From the NCBI GenBank assembly GCA_965206975.1, contig OZ242253.1, forward strand, positions 124,001 through 188,000: DNA of 64,000 bases. The letters are read 5' to 3'. Below, one piece after another: positions 28,286 through 36,096 of the stretch. A model generated the notes under the pieces. It saw only the letters and a list, made by a program, of their open reading frames with translations. It searched no databases and was not told the origin of the DNA. The position numbers were made by a program, and so were the translations under genes. Within the stretch, counting starts at the first letter, position 1. Every line of letters starts with the position of its first letter. The stretch comes from JAAXGI01 sp965206975. Its GTDB lineage: Bacteria > Gemmatimonadota > Gemmatimonadetes > Longimicrobiales > Gaopeijiaceae.

Positions 28286-29731
28286 TCACGAGCCCGCGCC
28301 CCCCTCGATCCTCCGAACCCCGAGCCGCCAACGGCCCCTCCCCGAGTCCTCCCTCTGCCCGTCCCCCACCTCCCCCCCGGGAAGCCAGACGACGCGCCCC
28401 CGGGCATCCACCAGGACCGGGCGTCTCGCCCGCTCCCGCCTCGGGATGCGGGCCTCCCGAAAGAGCTTCGCGAGCTTCCTTGATCGGCCCCGGATCCGGA
28501 TCCGGTCCCCGGGGAGCCACCCGCGCACCCGGAGGGGGAAGGCAAGCTCCCCGGGATCGAAGGATGCCCACTCCCACGCCGCCGCCCGGGTGCGGGCCGC
28601 CTCGGCCCGGCTCCGGTGGGAGGGCGGAGGGGGACCCGCCTCCCACCGGAGCTCGAGACGGGCGCCCGAGAGATCGATCTCGCCCCCACCCGTCGAGGGG
28701 GCCTCGATCACGAAGGCTCCCTCTTCCCGGCAGGCGGCGTCCGTCGGCAGATCCGGCCGGGAGCGGTAGATCTGGATCCGGTCGAACTCCCGCTCGAGGC
28801 GGATCGAGCCGGCGAGATCGAGGCGGGCACCGCTCGCCTTCTTCGTGATAAACTCGACGGCAGAGGCAGTTCCGGCCTCGGACAGGCTCCGCCCGAGCAT
28901 CTCGGCGCAGCGCCGGACAAGCGCCGCCCGAAGGGGCGGGGGGTAACGAAGGAGCGCGGGGCGGTCGACCGTGACCTCCTGGCCGGACGCCGTGGCGCCA
29001 AGCCTCCCGACCTCGAGATCGAGGAGGTGATCGAGGACCGCACGCTCCCTCGCAGCGTTCCGGGCGATCCGCAGGAGACCGTGCCGGGCGCCCGGGTGGA
29101 CCGCCTCAAGCTCCGGGAGGAGCCTCCGCCGGATCCGGTTCCTCGAGAGTCGGACCGAGGCGTTTGTCGGGTCCTCCCGGGGCCGGAGCCGGTGCTGCGC
29201 CGCGTACGCCTCGAGCTCGGGCCTCCCGAAGGGGAGGATGGGGCGGAGGATCCCCGGGTCTCGCGACTCCGGGATCCCCGAGAGACCCCGGAGCCCGGTT
29301 CCCCGAAGGATGCGAAAGAGTACCGTCTCCACCTGGTCGTCCGCGTGGTGGGCAGTGAGGACCCACTCCACCTCGCGGGCGCGAAGGAGCCCCTCGAGGA
29401 AGGCGTAGCGGAGCCGCCGCGCCTCCTCCTCCGTCACGGGGATCTCCCTCGCCCATTCCGCGTGCAGGGGGAGCCTCCACGCGCGGGCGAGCCCACGCAC
29501 CCACTCTGCATCACCGGTGCTGCCCGCTCTCATCCGGTGGTCGAAGTGCGCGACGCGGAGCCTCAACCTGGAAGCCGGGAGGGCGAAGCGGAGGAGGTGG
29601 AGGAGTACGAGGGAGTCGAGCCCCCCCGAGCAGGCGACGGCGACCCGGTCCCCGGGCCTCGTCCAGCGCCTCCCCTCCCAGTGGAGCCGGAAGCACGCGG
29701 CGAGACGGACCCCCGGGTCCGGCACGGTCAC
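28286..29731 (-). CDS. tilS: tRNA(Ile)-lysidine synthetase
   Basis: A GTG at 29731 overlapping the GDPD stop (GTGA) gives 481 residues; the frame is open further upstream but without homology. The PP-loop ATP pyrophosphatase motif VACSGGLDSLVLLHLL lies at about residue 32. It is followed by HFDHRMRAGSTGDAEWV, ARRLRYAFLEGLL, LTAHHADDQVETVLFRILRG and RPILPFGRPELEAYA. The C-terminal part includes the TilS substrate-binding and C domains. TilS converts C34 of the CAU-anticodon tRNA-Ile to lysidine so it reads AUA. Placed before ftsH, as in many bacteria. Confidence 0.92.
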   Translation of the reverse strand: MTVPDPGVRLAACFRLHWEGRRWTRPGDRVAVACSGGLDSLVLLHLLRFALPASRLRLRVAHFDHRMRAGSTGDAEWVRGLARAWRLPLHAEWAREIPVTEEEARRLRYAFLEGLLRAREVEWVLTAHHADDQVETVLFRILRGTGLRGLSGIPESRDPGILRPILPFGRPELEAYAAQHRLRPREDPTNASVRLSRNRIRRRLLPELEAVHPGARHGLLRIARNAARERAVLDHLLDLEVGRLGATASGQEVTVDRPALLRYPPPLRAALVRRCAEMLGRSLSEAGTASAVEFITKKASGARLDLAGSIRLEREFDRIQIYRSRPDLPTDAACREEGAFVIEAPSTGGGEIDLSGARLELRWEAGPPPPSHRSRAEAARTRAAAWEWASFDPGELAFPLRVRGWLPGDRIRIRGRSRKLAKLFREARIPRRERARRPVLVDARGRVVWLPGGEVGDGQREDSGRGRWRLGVRRIEGGAGS

Positions 29732-30561
29732 GAGTCCTCGAGGCCGGGGGGCGGCACCCTCCCGGTCTCCCGCGAGAGCACCTCGGCCAGGAGATCGGGG
29801 CGGTCCGTCTGGATCCCGTCGACCCCCCAGGCGAGGAGCCTCCGCATCACCTCCGGGTCGTCGACCGTCCACACGTGCACGGGGAGGTTCCGGCGTGAGG
29901 CCTCATGCAGGAGGCGCGGCGTCGCCACCTGGCGCCCCTCCCAGCGGTAGGGGATCTGGAGCGCATCCGTCCGGGGGGTGTAGGGGCCGCCCCCCGGGAG
30001 CCTGTGCAGGTGGTAGAAGAGCCGGATCTGCCGCCGGCTCGCGGAGGTCGGCCCCCGGTACCCATGGCGGTCGGCGCGGCCGGCCTCCCCGACCGAAGCG
30101 AGGAGGACACGCTCCTCCGCCCCCGCCCCCCGTACTGCCTCGATGAGGCGGGCCGTCGTCCCCTCCCCCTTCGCGTCCACGTTCATCCGGACGCCCGGAA
30201 AGGCCTCGAGCACGTCGAGGAAGCGGGGGACGGCAACGCCCCGGCCCCGGAAGGAATGCACCCCCTCGAGACCCACGAAGCGGTACCCGGCATCGAGCGC
30301 CTGCAGATCCCGCAGGGTGAGGTCGCGCACCGCGCCGTCCCCGTCCGTCGTCCGGTCCACCGTCTCGTCGTGGATCACGACGAGTTCGCCGTCCGAGGTA
30401 GCGTGGACATCCATCTCGAGGACGTCCACGTCCCAGCGCTCCACCGCGGCGCGGAAGGCTGTCATCGTGTTCTCGGGGGCGAGCTTCGCCCCGCCCCGGT
30501 GGGCGAAGAAGAGGGGGGCGCCCGCCATGTAAGGGCGGCCGGGGCGGGGGCGGAGCGTCAC
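29728..30561 (-). CDS. Glycerophosphodiester phosphodiesterase
   Basis: 277 residues. The GDPD TIM-barrel signatures are present: FFAHRGGAKLAPENTMTAF with the catalytic His and Glu, DVLEMDVHATSDGELVVIHD with the metal ligands Glu/Asp and the second catalytic His, and RTTDGDGAVRDLTL. The C-terminal half includes PVHVWTVDDPEVMRRLLAWG and VDGIQTDRPDLL, typical of the family. No signal peptide, so likely cytoplasmic; it would hydrolyse glycerophosphodiesters to glycerol-3-phosphate. The start could be 33 bases further in (MAGAPLFFAHRGG at 30528). Confidence 0.92.
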   Translation of the reverse strand: MTLRPRPGRPYMAGAPLFFAHRGGAKLAPENTMTAFRAAVERWDVDVLEMDVHATSDGELVVIHDETVDRTTDGDGAVRDLTLRDLQALDAGYRFVGLEGVHSFRGRGVAVPRFLDVLEAFPGVRMNVDAKGEGTTARLIEAVRGAGAEERVLLASVGEAGRADRHGYRGPTSASRRQIRLFYHLHRLPGGGPYTPRTDALQIPYRWEGRQVATPRLLHEASRRNLPVHVWTVDDPEVMRRLLAWGVDGIQTDRPDLLAEVLSRETGRVPPPGLEDS

Positions 30562-30580
30562 ACCCGCCTCCGCTCCGGGG

Positions 30581-31090
30581 TCACACGTCCTCCAGCGTAC
30601 CCACGTCCTCCGGCTCGAGACCGTGATACTCGACGAGGACGCGGTCGAGGAGTCCTTCCGTCATCCTGAGCTCGAGCGCGGCCCGGTCCGCCTCCTCGCT
30701 CGGTGCCCCGCCCGCCTCCTCGCGGAACGCGAGGATGCGCCCGGCGAGGAAGTGGAGGAAGATGTCGACGACTTCCGGCCTCGGCTCGGCGGCCGCGAGG
30801 GCGTCCGCCGCGACCTCGGTGAGGAGGAGTCCCCGGGTGAGGGCGAGCACGCCGGGGAAGGTGAGCTCCGGGAGGGAGCCTCCCTCCATCCGCTCCTCTT
30901 CCGTCACGTTCTCCCACTCGAGGTCGTTCCAGTAGAGGCTCTCGAGCTCGCCGACGAGGTGTTCGAGCCGCTCCCCGGAAAGGGGTGGACCGGGGGTCCT
31001 GGCCGGGGGCAGAAGGGTGCGGCCCACGACGCCGGCGAGGACCCGGCGGCGCTCCGCGAGGAGCTCTGGGGGAGAGGTAGGCGGAGACAT
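30581..31090 (-). CDS. Hypothetical acidic helical protein
   Basis: About 169 residues from the ATG at 31090 (MSPPTSPPELLAERR); an earlier start exists but its extra residues are Arg/Pro-rich and look non-coding. The protein is Glu/Leu-rich and probably all-helical, with segments such as EHLVGELESLYWNDLEWENV and ALTRGLLLTEVAADALAA. No signal or membrane helix. I do not recognise a family. It is the first gene of the long minus-strand unit and is followed 19 bases later by the GDPD gene. It diverges from the DUF2911 gene. Confidence 0.7.
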   Translation of the reverse strand: MSPPTSPPELLAERRRVLAGVVGRTLLPPARTPGPPLSGERLEHLVGELESLYWNDLEWENVTEEERMEGGSLPELTFPGVLALTRGLLLTEVAADALAAAEPRPEVVDIFLHFLAGRILAFREEAGGAPSEEADRAALELRMTEGLLDRVLVEYHGLEPEDVGTLEDV

Positions 31091-31284
31091 GGCTCGAAGG
31101 CCCCAATATGCGCTCCTGGGGCGCCGGGGCAAGCGGCAAGGGAGGGGCCGAGGCGCCTGCCCGCAGCTTTTCAATCCGGTCGGGGTCGGATAGAATCCGT
31201 GGGCGAAGCCAGCAACGCGGAGGATGCACCCGCCCTGGCCTCGCGTCCAGACAACCGAGAACGCAAGCCACCGGTGAGGCATCG

Positions 31285-31974
31285 ATGCAGCTCCTCATTC
31301 AAGTCTTTCGGGGGGGACTCCGGGAGTTCCCCCTCCGAGTCGTGCTCCGACCCCGCTCGTTCGCGCTCCTCGCGCTCTCCCTACCCGTGGGGCTCGCTGC
31401 CCAGGGGAGCCGGATCGATCCGCCCGACGTGGCGAGCCCGCGGGGCTCGGCGGCGACGCAGGTGGGCGGCGCCTTCAGCGGCGAGGGCGCATACGAGAAC
31501 GGTTCATGGATCGTCGTGGACTACGGCCGGCCCATCCTCCGTGGCCGGGAGAACATCTTCGGCTCGGGGGACGGCTACGGGGAGGGCTTCCTCGTCGGCG
31601 CCCCCCTATGGCGGGTCGGTGCGAATCAGTCCACCCGCTTCATGACGGAGATCGACCTGATGTTCGGGGAAGGGCGCCTCCCGGCCGGGGACTACAGTGT
31701 CTTCGCCGAGCTCGAGGAGATGGAGTGGACGCTTATCTTCTCGACGTGGGGGGTGAAGGAGTCCTTCGGCGAGCAGAACACCGACGCCCTCTGGGGCTCC
31801 TACGAGTACACCGCGGACCGGGACGTGCTGCGGACTACGATGTCCGTCGAGACGGCGGCGATGTCGGCAGACCAGCTCATCATCACCTTCACGGACATGA
31901 TGCAAGCAGGCGGGAACTTCACCGTGTGGTGGGACGACCAGATTGCGACGGCACCCTTCACCGTAGCCCGCTAG
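31285..31974 (+). CDS. DUF2911 domain protein, secreted
   Basis: From the ATG at 31285 (MQLLIQVFRGGL) the protein is 229 residues with a hydrophobic export segment (SFALLALSLPVGLAAQ). The DUF2911 pattern follows: VDYGRPILRGRENIFG, VGAPLWRVGANQSTRF, LPAGDYSVFAELEEMEWTLI and a C-terminal FTVWWDDQIATAPF. The family is common in Bacteroidota and Gemmatimonadota and has no assigned function. It diverges from the hypothetical gene at 31090, so the 194 bases between them hold both promoters. Confidence 0.85.
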   Translation: MQLLIQVFRGGLREFPLRVVLRPRSFALLALSLPVGLAAQGSRIDPPDVASPRGSAATQVGGAFSGEGAYENGSWIVVDYGRPILRGRENIFGSGDGYGEGFLVGAPLWRVGANQSTRFMTEIDLMFGEGRLPAGDYSVFAELEEMEWTLIFSTWGVKESFGEQNTDALWGSYEYTADRDVLRTTMSVETAAMSADQLIITFTDMMQAGGNFTVWWDDQIATAPFTVAR

Positions 31975-31993
31975 CCCCGGAGGGAGAGGTGCT

Positions 31994-32779
31994 TTGAGCG
32001 AAGGGGGAGCCCGGCCGGGGGGAGTGGCGCGGGGCGGTTACCGGCGTGAACTCCGCGTGCTCCAGATCGAGCTCGTCAAGCTGCAGCGGCACTTCATCGA
32101 CTACGGCGACAAGATCCTCGTCGTCCTCGAGGGCCGGGATGCGGCAGGAAAGGACGGCATCATCAAGCGCATCGTCCAGCACCTGAGCCCCCGGGAGACG
32201 CGCGTCGTCGCGCTCGGGAAGCCGTCGGACCGGGAGCGCTCGAGCTGGTACTTCCAGCGCTATGTCCCGTACCTCCCGGCCCGGCAGGAATTCGTCCTCT
32301 TCAACCGGAGCTGGTACAACCGCGCGGGGGTCGAGCGCGTGATGGGGTTCTGCTCCGAGGCCGAGTACGACGAGTTCATGCAGACGGTGCTCGACTTCGA
32401 GCGGATGCTCGTGCGCTCGGGGATCAAGCTCCTCAAGTACTACCTCGATATCCGGGAGGAGACGCAGCGGGAGCGGCTCAGGAGCCGGCGCGAGGACCCG
32501 CTCAAGCAGTGGAAGGTGAGCCCGATCGACGAGGAGGCGGTCGCGCTCTGGGGGGCGTACACCCGGGCGCGAGACGAGATGCTGCTCCAGACGCACACGC
32601 GCCTGACGCCGTGGACGGTCGTCCGCGCCGACGACAAGCGCCTCGCCCGGCTGAACCTGATCCGGGACCTCCTCGGGCGCCTGGAGTATGGGCGGAAGGC
32701 GGAGGGGGTACTCCGCCAGGACCCCGAGATCGTCTTCCCCTACGACGTGGAGACGGCCGGCGGCCGGCTCGCGCCCTGA
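31994..32779 (+). CDS. ppk2: Polyphosphate kinase 2
   Basis: 261 residues from a TTG start preceded by GGAGGGAGAGG. The PPK2 P-loop fold has Walker A LEGRDAAGKDGIIKRI at about residue 45, the lid/Walker B region FNRSWYNRAGVERVMGFC and LLKYYLDIREETQRER, then DPLKQWKVSPIDEEAV. These fit a PPK2 that transfers phosphate between polyphosphate and nucleotides; the subclass (ADP- or AMP/GDP-preferring) cannot be fixed by eye. It lies 19 bases after the DUF2911 gene and 6 bases before the K+ channel gene. Confidence 0.92.
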   Translation: MSEGGARPGGVARGGYRRELRVLQIELVKLQRHFIDYGDKILVVLEGRDAAGKDGIIKRIVQHLSPRETRVVALGKPSDRERSSWYFQRYVPYLPARQEFVLFNRSWYNRAGVERVMGFCSEAEYDEFMQTVLDFERMLVRSGIKLLKYYLDIREETQRERLRSRREDPLKQWKVSPIDEEAVALWGAYTRARDEMLLQTHTRLTPWTVVRADDKRLARLNLIRDLLGRLEYGRKAEGVLRQDPEIVFPYDVETAGGRLAP

Positions 32780-32785
32780 ACGGAA

Positions 32786-33835
32786 GTGACAGCCACCACG
32801 CGGCTCTTCCTCATCCTACTCATCCTCACCGCCCTCCCCCTGGCGGCGGCGCTCGGCCTCGTCCTGGTCGAGGGGTGGAGCTTCTTCGACGCGCTCTACA
32901 TGGCCGTGATCACCCTCACGACCGTGGGATACGAGGAGGTTCATCCACTCAGCACCCCGGGGAGGGTGCTGATCATCGTCTACCTCGTCCTCGGACTCGG
33001 GGCCTTCCTGTACGGCGTCACCCACGTGGGCGAGCTACTGATTCGCGGAGAGCTGAGGCAGAGGCTCGGGTGGGGGCTGATGAACGCTACGATTCGGTCC
33101 CTGGCGGACCATCAGATTATCTGCGGGTGCGGGCGCACGGGCTCGAAACTCGGCACGCTCCTTGAGGAGCGAGGGGAGAGGTTCGTGGTGGTGGACCGGG
33201 ACCCCGAGGCGCTCAGGGTGGCGAAGGAACGAGGGTGGTCGGTCCTCGTCGGCGACGCGACGGACGACGCCACCCTCCGGGCGCTCCACGTCGAGCGGGC
33301 GAAAGGGCTCGCGGCGGTGCTGAGCAGCGACGCGGACAATCTCTTCGTCGTCCTCTCGGCGCGCCTCCTCAGCCGGAATCTGAACATCCTCGCGCGGGCC
33401 ACGGACGAGGAGAGCATCGGCAAGCTCGAGAGGGCGGGAGCGAACCAGGTCGTGAGCCTGCACCAGATCGGTGCGACGAAGATGGCGCACCTCCTCACGA
33501 ACCCGGGGCTCGTCGACTTCACCGAGGTGCTCGACACGGGGGAGGCGAAGGTGGACGTGGTGCAGATGGCCGTCGCCGCCGGCTCTCCGCATTGCAACCG
33601 GACGCTCGCCGACTCGGGCTTCCACTCGCGGGGGGTGACGATCATCGGGATCCAGAGGAAGGACGGGGAGTTCCTCTTCCTCCCCGCCGGCGCCAACCCC
33701 CGTCCTCCCCGGGGACACGCTGACCGCGCTGGGACCCTCCGAGGCGCTCGAGCAGGTGCTCGCCGATGCGTAGGCGAGGCGGGCGCCCGCCTTGCGGCCC
33801 CCCCTCCTCCCCAGGTAGCGTCTCCGGCACGATGA
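32786..33835 (+). CDS. Two-helix K+ channel with RCK (TrkA-N) domain; 3' frameshift
   Basis: The start is a GTG (read MTATTRLFL). Two membrane helices (LFLILLILTALPLAAALGLV and VLIIVYLVLGLGAFLYGVTH) flank a pore loop with ITLTTVGYEEVHP, a variant of the TVGYG selectivity filter. The RCK Rossmann domain follows (IICGCGRTGSKLGTLLEERG, VLVGDATDDATL), and then a TrkA-C-like region (DVVQMAVAAGSPHCNRTLAD). After LFLPAGANP the frame becomes Arg/Pro-rich. In the next frame the family-like ending LPGDTLTALGPSEALEQVLA runs to TAG at 33771-33773. A lost base at the C5 run 33697-33701 would explain this; the intact gene would end at 33773. Confidence 0.83.
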   Translation: MTATTRLFLILLILTALPLAAALGLVLVEGWSFFDALYMAVITLTTVGYEEVHPLSTPGRVLIIVYLVLGLGAFLYGVTHVGELLIRGELRQRLGWGLMNATIRSLADHQIICGCGRTGSKLGTLLEERGERFVVVDRDPEALRVAKERGWSVLVGDATDDATLRALHVERAKGLAAVLSSDADNLFVVLSARLLSRNLNILARATDEESIGKLERAGANQVVSLHQIGATKMAHLLTNPGLVDFTEVLDTGEAKVDVVQMAVAAGSPHCNRTLADSGFHSRGVTIIGIQRKDGEFLFLPAGANPRPPRGHADRAGTLRGARAGARRCVGEAGARLAAPPPPQVASPAR

Positions 33836-34725
33836 AGACCCTGACGCCCACGGTCGGCGCCCTCCCGGCGCTCCTCATCCTGGCCTCCCCCGTCCTCGGG
33901 CAGGGGGCGGGGAGCGAGCCCGTCCGGGTGGACGACATCCGGTGGGTGGATCCCCCGTCGTCCGCCTCCCCCGGGATCGAGCACGGCACCTTCGCGAGCC
34001 GGTCGATGGGGCGCGAGGTCGGATACTCGATCTACCTCCCACCGGGCTACCCGGAGGAGGGCGCGCCCTACCCGGTCGTCTACTGGCTCCACGGCCGGGG
34101 CGGGAGCGAGGGGGACACCCGGCCCGCGGCGGCGCTCCACCGTGCGATCGAGTCCGGGGCGACCGGCGCGATCGTCCTCGTGATGGCGAATGGCGGGGTC
34201 GCAAGCGGCTACATCGACAACCCGGCGACCGGCGTCATGGGCGAATCGGTGGTGATCGATGAGTTGATCCCGCACGTCGAGGCGAACTACAGCGTCAGCA
34301 CCGATCCCGGGGGCCGGGGAATCGGCGGGTTCTCGATGGGGGGCGGCGGGGCGATGCGCCTTGCGATCCGCCACCCGCGGAGCTTCTCCACCGTCCTCTC
34401 CCTCGCCGGGGTCCTCGTCGGCTACCAAGAGCTCATGGAGCGGAACTTCATCGTCGACGCTGGCCTGGCGCGAAGCCACGACCCTTTCCCGAACGCGATC
34501 GACGCGGTCCCGCGCCTCCGCGCGATGAACGTGAAACTTCTCGTGGGCACCGAGGACTCGTGGGTGGCGGCGAGCCGCCGGTTCGCGGCGCACCTCACGC
34601 ACCAGAACCTCGCGATCGACTACTCCGAGCTGCCGGGGCTCGGCCACGACCTCTCCGCCTACCTCGACGAAGCCGGGGACGAGATCTTCCGCTTCCTCTC
34701 CTCGAACCTGGAGGCGGGCCGATAA
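33832..34725 (+). CDS. Secreted alpha/beta-hydrolase, putative esterase (PF00756-like)
   Basis: From the ATG at 33832 the protein is 297 residues with a signal peptide (MKTLTPTVGALPALLILASP). The esterase-D/putative-esterase fold is recognised by VGYSIYLPPGYPEEG, PVVYWLHGRGGSEG, the nucleophile elbow GIGGFSMGGGGAMRLA and the C-terminal YSELPGLGHDLSAY with the catalytic His. The substrate is unknown; relatives include feruloyl and acetyl esterases and mycolyltransferase-like proteins. The real end of the upstream channel gene (33773) lies 58 bases before this start. Confidence 0.85.
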   Translation: MKTLTPTVGALPALLILASPVLGQGAGSEPVRVDDIRWVDPPSSASPGIEHGTFASRSMGREVGYSIYLPPGYPEEGAPYPVVYWLHGRGGSEGDTRPAAALHRAIESGATGAIVLVMANGGVASGYIDNPATGVMGESVVIDELIPHVEANYSVSTDPGGRGIGGFSMGGGGAMRLAIRHPRSFSTVLSLAGVLVGYQELMERNFIVDAGLARSHDPFPNAIDAVPRLRAMNVKLLVGTEDSWVAASRRFAAHLTHQNLAIDYSELPGLGHDLSAYLDEAGDEIFRFLSSNLEAGR

Positions 34726-34727
34726 GG

Positions 34728-35420
34728 GTGCCCCTTCCGCTCCACAGGATCGCGCTCACGCTCGGCCTCGCCGGAGCCGCGGGCGGCGCACTCTGGATCT
34801 TTCTGAGTCGGGGGCTCCTCCCCGGCGCCGGGCCCGGTGCCGGGTTTATTCCCCTCCTCTACGCGTGGTGGGCTCCGGGGCTCCTCATCGGACTCGCACT
34901 CGGGGGGGCGCTCGGCCTCGAGCCGCACCGCGCGCTCGGCCTCGCCACCGTAACGGGAGGGATCTACCTCGCGAGCGTCGGGGTCGTCGTCGTGGCGGGC
35001 GGACTCCTCCCCGCACCCGGCCCCCTCCCCCTCGCGCTCGCCGGGGCTGCCGCCGGGGGCGCCGCCGCCTGGCTCTTCCACGCTGCGATCCTCCACTACC
35101 TCGAGGCCGGCCCACGCCGGGCGTACGGGCTCCCGACCGCGGCCGGCGCGGTGATCGGGGGATTCCTCGTCCACCTCCTGACACTCCCGGGCGTCGGCCG
35201 CCTCCCGGTCGTGCTCATCTGCGCGGCGTGGCCCGCCGTCGTGGGAAGCCTCTCCTGCCGCCTCGCCCTCCGGCGCGGAGCGGCGGGGAGCCCGGCCGGG
35301 GGCGCGGAGCCCGGCACGAGGGGACGGAGGGAGCAGGGGCGAGCCGGGCTCGTCGAGGCGATGGGGCGGCTCGCGATCACCGTGGCGAGCGTCCTCTCGC
35401 TGCTTCGGGCGCTCCCGTGA
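34728..35420 (+). CDS. Multi-pass membrane protein of unknown function
   Basis: A GTG at 34728, two bases after the esterase stop, starts a frame of about 230 residues. At least five hydrophobic segments can be drawn, for example IALTLGLAGAAGGALWIFL, APGLLIGLALGGALGL, GIYLASVGVVVVAGGLL, LALAGAAAGGAAAWLFHAAI and AVIGGFLVHLLTL. No known domain is recognised. The last part (residues about 190-215) is a hydrophilic Gly/Arg linker before a short hydrophobic end. Gly/Ala/Leu-rich composition limits what can be inferred. Confidence 0.65.
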   Translation: MPLPLHRIALTLGLAGAAGGALWIFLSRGLLPGAGPGAGFIPLLYAWWAPGLLIGLALGGALGLEPHRALGLATVTGGIYLASVGVVVVAGGLLPAPGPLPLALAGAAAGGAAAWLFHAAILHYLEAGPRRAYGLPTAAGAVIGGFLVHLLTLPGVGRLPVVLICAAWPAVVGSLSCRLALRRGAAGSPAGGAEPGTRGRREQGRAGLVEAMGRLAITVASVLSLLRALP

Positions 35421-35535
35421 CGCCGGGGTGCGCCCCGCCACCCCATCGATGCTTGTTCCAGCCGGGCTCGATCCATACTGTACGCTCTCTCCCCCCATAC
35501 ACCCTCGGCCCGAACGCCCCAACGCAGGAGTAGAC

Positions 35536-36084
35536 ATGCGTAGAGTCCTCCCCCTACTCGCCGGGTTCATCCTCTTCGCGCTGCCGCACGCCGCGGTCGC
35601 GCAGGAGGCGCCCACATCCGCCACGGACATCCTCCTCGAGGAGGTTCACCTCCTCCTCGAGAACATGATCGGCGTCTCGATCGACCAGCAGATGAGGATC
35701 GCGGACATCGGGGGCGACAACGTCGGCGTCGGGATCCTGCACAGGACGAGCGACAACGACTCCGACGGCGCGCTCACCGGGCTCATCCACGCCTACATAA
35801 CGGAGGTCTACGTCATGCTCTCGGGGAGCGGGACGCTCGTGACCGGGGGAGAGATCGTCGAGCGCGGGGAGCTCTCCGAGGGGAGCGTCGCGATCGGACC
35901 CTCCTTCCAGGCGGAGACCCGCGGCGGGGAGTCCCGACTGATCGAGGTCGGCGACATCGTCATCATCCCCGCCGGGGTCTTCCACACCTGGACCTCGATT
36001 CCGGACCACGTGACGTACTTGAGCGTCCGGGTGGATCCGGACCAGCACCTCCCGGCCGGTTACGTGCACCCCGACCTGAACTGA
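35536..36084 (+). CDS. Secreted cupin-domain protein
   Basis: 182 residues from the ATG at 35536 (CAGGAG 8 bases upstream). A signal peptide (MRRVLPLLAGFILFALPHAA) precedes a single cupin barrel. Visible motifs are GVGILHRTSDN, AYITEVYVMLSGSGTLVTGG (cupin 1 position) and EVGDIVIIPAGVFHTWTSIP (cupin 2, with a His that could bind metal). The usual HxH of motif 1 appears as AYITE, so metal binding may rest on fewer ligands. It stands 12 bases before the gamma-glutamyltransferase-like gene and is likely co-transcribed with it. Confidence 0.8.
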   Translation: MRRVLPLLAGFILFALPHAAVAQEAPTSATDILLEEVHLLLENMIGVSIDQQMRIADIGGDNVGVGILHRTSDNDSDGALTGLIHAYITEVYVMLSGSGTLVTGGEIVERGELSEGSVAIGPSFQAETRGGESRLIEVGDIVIIPAGVFHTWTSIPDHVTYLSVRVDPDQHLPAGYVHPDLN

Positions 36085-36096
36085 AGAGGAACGTCC

